Part shown: positions 61,401 to 64,000 of the stretch, one piece after another
How positions within the stretch are numbered: position 1 is the first letter of the stretch
How the letters are laid out: every line of letters starts with the position of its first letter
Source of the DNA: Kordia sp. SMS9
GTDB taxonomy: Bacteria; Bacteroidota; Bacteroidia; Flavobacteriales; Flavobacteriaceae
Direction: 5' to 3'
Assembly: GCF_003352465.1 (NCBI RefSeq)
Contig: NZ_CP031153.1
Location: 4,116,001-4,180,000 of the forward strand
Length of the DNA: 64,000 bases
The notes under the pieces: model-generated
What the model saw: only the letters and a program-made list of their open reading frames with translations
What the model was told of the DNA's origin: nothing
Databases searched by the model: none
Program-made: the position numbers and the translations under genes

Positions 61401-61879
61401 GATTTTTTTACAATTCCAAATTCATCACTGGAATTCCATTGGTACCGAAAGGTGAGTTCTAAATCGTGATTGATTTCCTCAAACAGTATTTTGTTTCCGT
61501 AATTGTTTTTGTAAAGATTACGTGTGGTTTGGTACTTTCCTCCAAATCGTTCTGAAAAAGGTTCCCACAAGTGTTTTTCACTGTTTTTCGTTACTTGAAA
61601 TATGGATTTACTTCCGGTGATATCAGCTGATTCTGTAATTTTATCATCTGTATAGTATGGAAATATTGAAAATTCAGCGTTTTTACGCCCTGCAGTTAAT
61701 CCGCCATTACTGGAAATAAACATCCAATGATCGGAATCACTCACAATACTCATAAAAAATGGTCGTATTGTATCGCTGTTTGAGATTTTGTAAAAATGCT
61801 CGTTGTCTATGTGTACGGTTTCTATTTGAGACATATTTGGTAGAATATCTTGATCTAAGCTTATTGTTTCTTTAATCAT
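58415..61879 (-). CDS. Beta-1,3-glucan phosphorylase, GH149-like
   Basis: 1154 aa, no signal peptide. The order of blocks resembles GH94/GH149 phosphorylases: an N-terminal beta-sandwich (FFMSIVSDSDHWMFISSNGG), a helical barrel (FKFSINTRSEIDGS-like, YNPYRVTKDGFDWE, GYWGDHQIIYLQKF) and FAEEVFNHKAFTGRSGTFYGYEGLGS in parts. The size is right for GH149 (about 1100 aa), which splits beta-1,3-glucan with phosphate to glucose-1-phosphate. I judge GH149 from size, blocks and the GH17/GH30 neighbourhood; no search was possible. Cytoplasmic. Confidence 0.75.
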   Translation of the reverse strand: MIKETISLDQDILPNMSQIETVHIDNEHFYKISNSDTIRPFFMSIVSDSDHWMFISSNGGLTAGRKNAEFSIFPYYTDDKITESADITGSKSIFQVTKNSEKHLWEPFSERFGGKYQTTRNLYKNNYGNKILFEEINHDLELTFRYQWNSSDEFGIVKKSTLTNNSQEEVHVNILDGIQNVLPYGVSADVQNASSNLVDAYKRTELEETTGLGIFALSAIIVDKAEPSEALKANIVWSLGLENAQYLLSSLQLNAFRKLMPIHQETDVKAEKGAYFINAQVQLQASESKEWCTIANVNQDHSDIAALSFRIQNELNLTKRIQQNIDLGTEKLLQLNAASDGMQLTADKFRDTRHFSNTLFNIMRGGIFDNNYQIEKWDFQNYLAKANKKVARTTENILDGLQAEFTLADIQKVAYESTDKNFRRLCLEYMPLKFSRRHGDPSRPWNKFSINTRSEIDGSKILDYEGNWRDIFQNWEALAYSYPEFIESMIHKFLNATTFDGYNPYRVTKDGFDWEVAEPDDPWSYIGYWGDHQIIYLQKFLEIIENHKPGKLESFFDKDLFVYANVPYRIKQYADLLKNPKDTIEFDEELDHKIHQKREELGADGALLRDENKFIVKVNFIEKILATTLAKISNFIPEGGIWMNTQRPEWNDANNALVGNGVSMVTLYYLRRFLKFFENVFNSSQTDTVEVSKELATFFQKVAKTLHDHQYILAGKINNKDRKAVLDGLGIAGSEYREQIYDHDFSGRKETLAVEDIKAFVTTSLAYLEHAIEANRREDNLYHAYNLMTVENEEEVSISYLNEMLEGQVAVLSSGYISSKEVLAVLDGLKSSKLFRPDQYSYLLYPNKELKGFIQRNTIPREAVNESQLFQQLIADGNKAIITKDINGEYHFNGNFKNAGDLAEALAELKDTKYSDVAAAEGNHALNTFEEVFNHKAFTGRSGTFYGYEGLGSIYWHMVSKLQLAVLECCLKAIHDGESAEIQGRLLEHYYEINEGIGVHKSPSLYGAFPTDPYSHTPYGKGAQQPGMTGQVKEDILSRFGELGVFVTYGKLYFDPCMLRTDEFLLADKTFNYISIQGEAKQLSVEKGSICFTYCQVPIVYTISNQSSLEVHLSDGSVLAFDSLSLDAEISQKVFDRSGEVAQISVHIKNDHLK

Positions 61880-61934
61880 TAATTGGTCAATTTTTACTTC
61901 TAGCGAAGAAGGGGAATTTGTATGCTTTGGTTTT

Positions 61935-62765
61935 TTATTCTTGCGTTATATCGTCAAAGTAATACGTGTCACCATCACATGCAGCATTTCTTTCAAAGTA
62001 GATAATTACACTTTTAAAAGTCCCGGAAGGAACATCTGTGAAATCAAAACTAAGTTCTTGCCACTGTCCTACTTGTGTAATACTTGCAATTCTTTCTTGA
62101 AACGGATTTACATTTGGAAAAGGCATAAATTCTAATCGTAAGGTAACATCTGCCACTTGGTCTTCTGCCAACACTTTCATTTTGAATGTTTTGTTGGTGA
62201 TTGTTGAAAAATCTAATGAAGTATCAAGTGCTACACCTACTCCAGACCATGTTTGACAACCGACTGCCTTGTCATAAACTTGAACAAAGCAACTGCTATT
62301 TACGGCATCTAATACTGGGTTTGCTACAATAGCACCACCAATGTCACCAAAGGCATCAAAAGTAGCATCATCACTTAAAAAAGTCCAGTTTAAGTCACCG
62401 TTTGCAGGATCAATATTTTCGTCTAATTCGTCATTACATCCGTCAATGGTGAATGTTTCTTCATATACACTTGATTGTCCTTTGTCATTATACGCAGTTA
62501 ATACAACTGTATATGTTCCGTTATCATAACGTTTTACAGGGCTTACAAATGTTGAAGAGGAACCATCGCCCAAATCCCATGAATAGGATGTGGCATTGTT
62601 AGAAACATTTACAAATGAAATTGTTTTAGAATTTTGTTCTGTTATAAATCTTGCTTCTAAGCCAATTAATTCTATTCCACTTTCTTCGTTTTCTTCGCAT
62701 GAAGTAAATAATGTTGCCGCGAATACTAGTGAAAGTAAGGCTATTTTGTATTTTAAAAATTTCAT
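61935..62765 (-). CDS. PKD-domain lipoprotein
   Basis: 276 aa. Lipobox LFTSC (Cys23). A PKD domain (about 40-110: NNATSYSWDLGDGSSSTF, YTVVLTAYNDKGQS) is followed by a beta-rich carbohydrate-binding-like domain (about 120-275) that ends AACDGDTYYFDDITQE. No catalytic residues seen. A probable surface glycan-binding protein in the position that SusE/F-like proteins take. Confidence 0.8.
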   Translation of the reverse strand: MKFLKYKIALLSLVFAATLFTSCEENEESGIELIGLEARFITEQNSKTISFVNVSNNATSYSWDLGDGSSSTFVSPVKRYDNGTYTVVLTAYNDKGQSSVYEETFTIDGCNDELDENIDPANGDLNWTFLSDDATFDAFGDIGGAIVANPVLDAVNSSCFVQVYDKAVGCQTWSGVGVALDTSLDFSTITNKTFKMKVLAEDQVADVTLRLEFMPFPNVNPFQERIASITQVGQWQELSFDFTDVPSGTFKSVIIYFERNAACDGDTYYFDDITQE

Positions 62766-62780
62766 GTCTTTTTTGTTTTT

Positions 62781-63620
62781 TTAGTTATACACTCTTACGT
62801 AGTCAACAAGCATTCTTTGTGGAAAAGTTGTATTTGCGTTTGGAAAACCTGGTAAATTCCCTCCAACAGCTACGTTCATAATTATGTAGAAAGAGTTATC
62901 AAATACCCAAGTTCCATCGCCATCAGTTTCTTCTGCTACAGTTTCTGGCGTAATACTTTGGTACAATACATCATCTACATAGTAGTTGATTTGGTTTGGA
63001 CTCCATTCTATACCAAAAACATGAAATTCAGTATCAAATCTATTGTCTGTGAGTTCATATTCTTTTGAGATTGAATTTTCTCCTGAAAAATTAGGTCCGT
63101 GTGCACTCCCAAAAACAACCGTAGGCGCATCTCCTAAGTATTCCATGATGTCAATTTCTCCACAGGATGGCCAAGGGTTTACATTGCAGTCATTTCCTAA
63201 TAACCAAAATGCTGGCCATAGACCTTTTCCTTGTGGTAAACGAATTCGCGCTTCAAAACGTCCGTATTGTTGCTCAAATAATCCTTGTGTTTTAATTCTA
63301 GCAGATGTATAACCTCCTGCAGGATTTTCTCTAGCGGTGATGACTAGAAGTCCATTTTGAACTTCTACATTTTCGGAATCACTCGTATACACTTGCAATT
63401 CGTTATTTCCCCAACCAGGAGGCAGTCCTGCTGCGGTTCCATCTCCTAAGTCATACGTCCATAAGCTTGGATCTGGCGTACCATCAATGTCAAACTCATC
63501 GGACATGACTAAATTAGTTTTGGTAACAACCTCTTGAGTTTCATCCAATTCACAACTAACAAAAATAGTGCTTGAGATGATTGTTAGTGCTAGTATACTA
63601 TTTTTAATTATTTTTTTCAT
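62781..63620 (-). CDS. Glycoside hydrolase family 16 lipoprotein (laminarinase type)
   Basis: 279 aa. Lipobox FVSC (Cys23). The GH16 core is intact: GEIDIMEYLG carries nucleophile Glu155, Asp157 and acid/base Glu160; LWPAFWLLG, WGNNELQVYT and FHVFGIEWSP are family blocks. The form of the catalytic motif (with the extra Met) fits beta-1,3-glucanases. It would cut laminarin at the cell surface as the first step. Confidence 0.93.
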   Translation of the reverse strand: MKKIIKNSILALTIISSTIFVSCELDETQEVVTKTNLVMSDEFDIDGTPDPSLWTYDLGDGTAAGLPPGWGNNELQVYTSDSENVEVQNGLLVITARENPAGGYTSARIKTQGLFEQQYGRFEARIRLPQGKGLWPAFWLLGNDCNVNPWPSCGEIDIMEYLGDAPTVVFGSAHGPNFSGENSISKEYELTDNRFDTEFHVFGIEWSPNQINYYVDDVLYQSITPETVAEETDGDGTWVFDNSFYIIMNVAVGGNLPGFPNANTTFPQRMLVDYVRVYN

Positions 63621-63640
63621 ATTTAATATTTTATAATTTC

Positions 63641-64000
63641 TTAATAGAAATAAATGTTATCAACTAAGAATGATGCTCCGTTGTTAGAAACAAAAACAAT
63701 GTAACCAATGTTTCCTAAGTTAGGATTACCTGATCCACCTCCACCTGTAGGCAAGGTAAATGAACTTAAAGGAATGTCAATTCCAACCCATTGTCCTGGC
63801 ATTAATTGACTGCTAAGGTTAAATCCTCCTGCAGATCCGTCACCGAAACCGTTGTCGGTATCATCTGGACCAAAATCAATTAATTCCATCACAAGTGCCG
63901 AACCTGCAGCGCTTGTTAACTGAACATCTAAGTGTACCATGGTTTCACCAGTTACATTTACTGTTCCGTCCCATCCAATTCCTATAAAGTCAATTCCTTC
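63641..64000 (-). CDS. Secreted glycan-binding-like protein (partial, C-terminal part)
   Basis: The frame is open to the right edge and begins outside the window; it covers about the last 119 residues, ending ASFLVDNIYFY. The stretch (DFIGIGWDGT, MVHLDVQLTSAAGSALVM, PGQWVGIDIPLSSFTLP) matches the jelly-roll type of the gene at 50688. Probably a lipoprotein or secreted binding protein of the glucan locus. It is 20 bp upstream of the GH16 gene. Confidence 0.65.
   Translation of the reverse strand, partial: EGIDFIGIGWDGTVNVTGETMVHLDVQLTSAAGSALVMELIDFGPDDTDNGFGDGSAGGFNLSSQLMPGQWVGIDIPLSSFTLPTGGGGSGNPNLGNIGYIVFVSNNGASFLVDNIYFY

Overview
The window is a stretch of an AT-rich chromosome from a marine member of the Flavobacteriaceae (Bacteroidota). 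Several features support this: type IX secretion (T9SS) C-terminal sorting domains on five secreted proteins, lipoproteins with an SC or AC lipobox, promoters of the Bacteroidota type (TAnnTTTG at -7), a laminarin-use gene cluster, a SecA with a long insertion and no C-terminal zinc motif, and two short GG-leader peptides of the kind annotated as class I lanthipeptides in this phylum. The genus may be Kordia or a relative, but that is an impression and not a result. I see no rRNA, tRNA, CRISPR array, transposase or prophage.

Layout. (1) 1-11137, minus strand: a surface-polysaccharide operon read from a promoter at about 11.1 kb. It runs Wza-like exporter, Wzc-like tyrosine kinase, carbamoyltransferase, SGNH protein, a 49-aa DUF5989-like protein, SxtJ-like protein, Wzm/Wzt-type ABC transporter, NeuB, and NeuC (cut by the window edge). 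The product is probably a capsule or O-chain carrying a nonulosonic acid. (2) 11.2-22.6 kb, plus strand: Uup-like ABC-F, two methyltransferases, three overlapping mini-genes, cobalamin adenosyltransferase, DUF2795 protein, SecA and a sterol-desaturase family protein, with a block of three 147-bp tandem repeats at 13.9-14.3 kb. (3) 22.6-24.4 kb: an ECF sigma factor and putative anti-sigma gene, divergent from a DUF6249 gene. Both sides carry the same ECF-type promoter. (4) 24.8-31.1 kb: MsrA, two paralogous lipoproteins made of a duplicated unknown domain, a single-domain relative, then a membrane protein, a histidine kinase and a LuxR-type regulator. (5) 31.2-33.7 kb: a second ECF sigma, putative anti-sigma and DUF4097 operon. 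(6) 34.5-37 kb: a stand-alone EF-G paralogue behind a leader with a 27-codon ORF and two terminator-like hairpins. (7) 37-48.4 kb: housekeeping and secreted proteins (PdxH, HAD phosphatase, UPRT, a secreted endonuclease) and two orphan RiPP-like precursors. One precursor sits between two inverted 162-bp repeat elements. (8) 48.5-64 kb, minus strand: a LacI regulator and a beta-1,3-glucan (laminarin) locus with GH16, three GH17, GH30, a GH149-like phosphorylase, a GPH-family symporter and secreted or lipoprotein glycan-binding proteins. It continues past the right edge, where SusC/SusD genes would be expected.

How it fits together. In the glucan locus the lipoprotein GH16, GH30 and GH17 would cut laminarin at the cell surface or in the periplasm. 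The symporter would import short glucans, and the leaderless GH17 pair and GH149-like phosphorylase would finish the job in the cytoplasm, saving part of the bond energy as glucose-1-phosphate. The least explained items are the leader of the EF-G paralogue, the GQL-PPP lipoprotein family with its linked two-component system, and the two orphan RiPP precursors.
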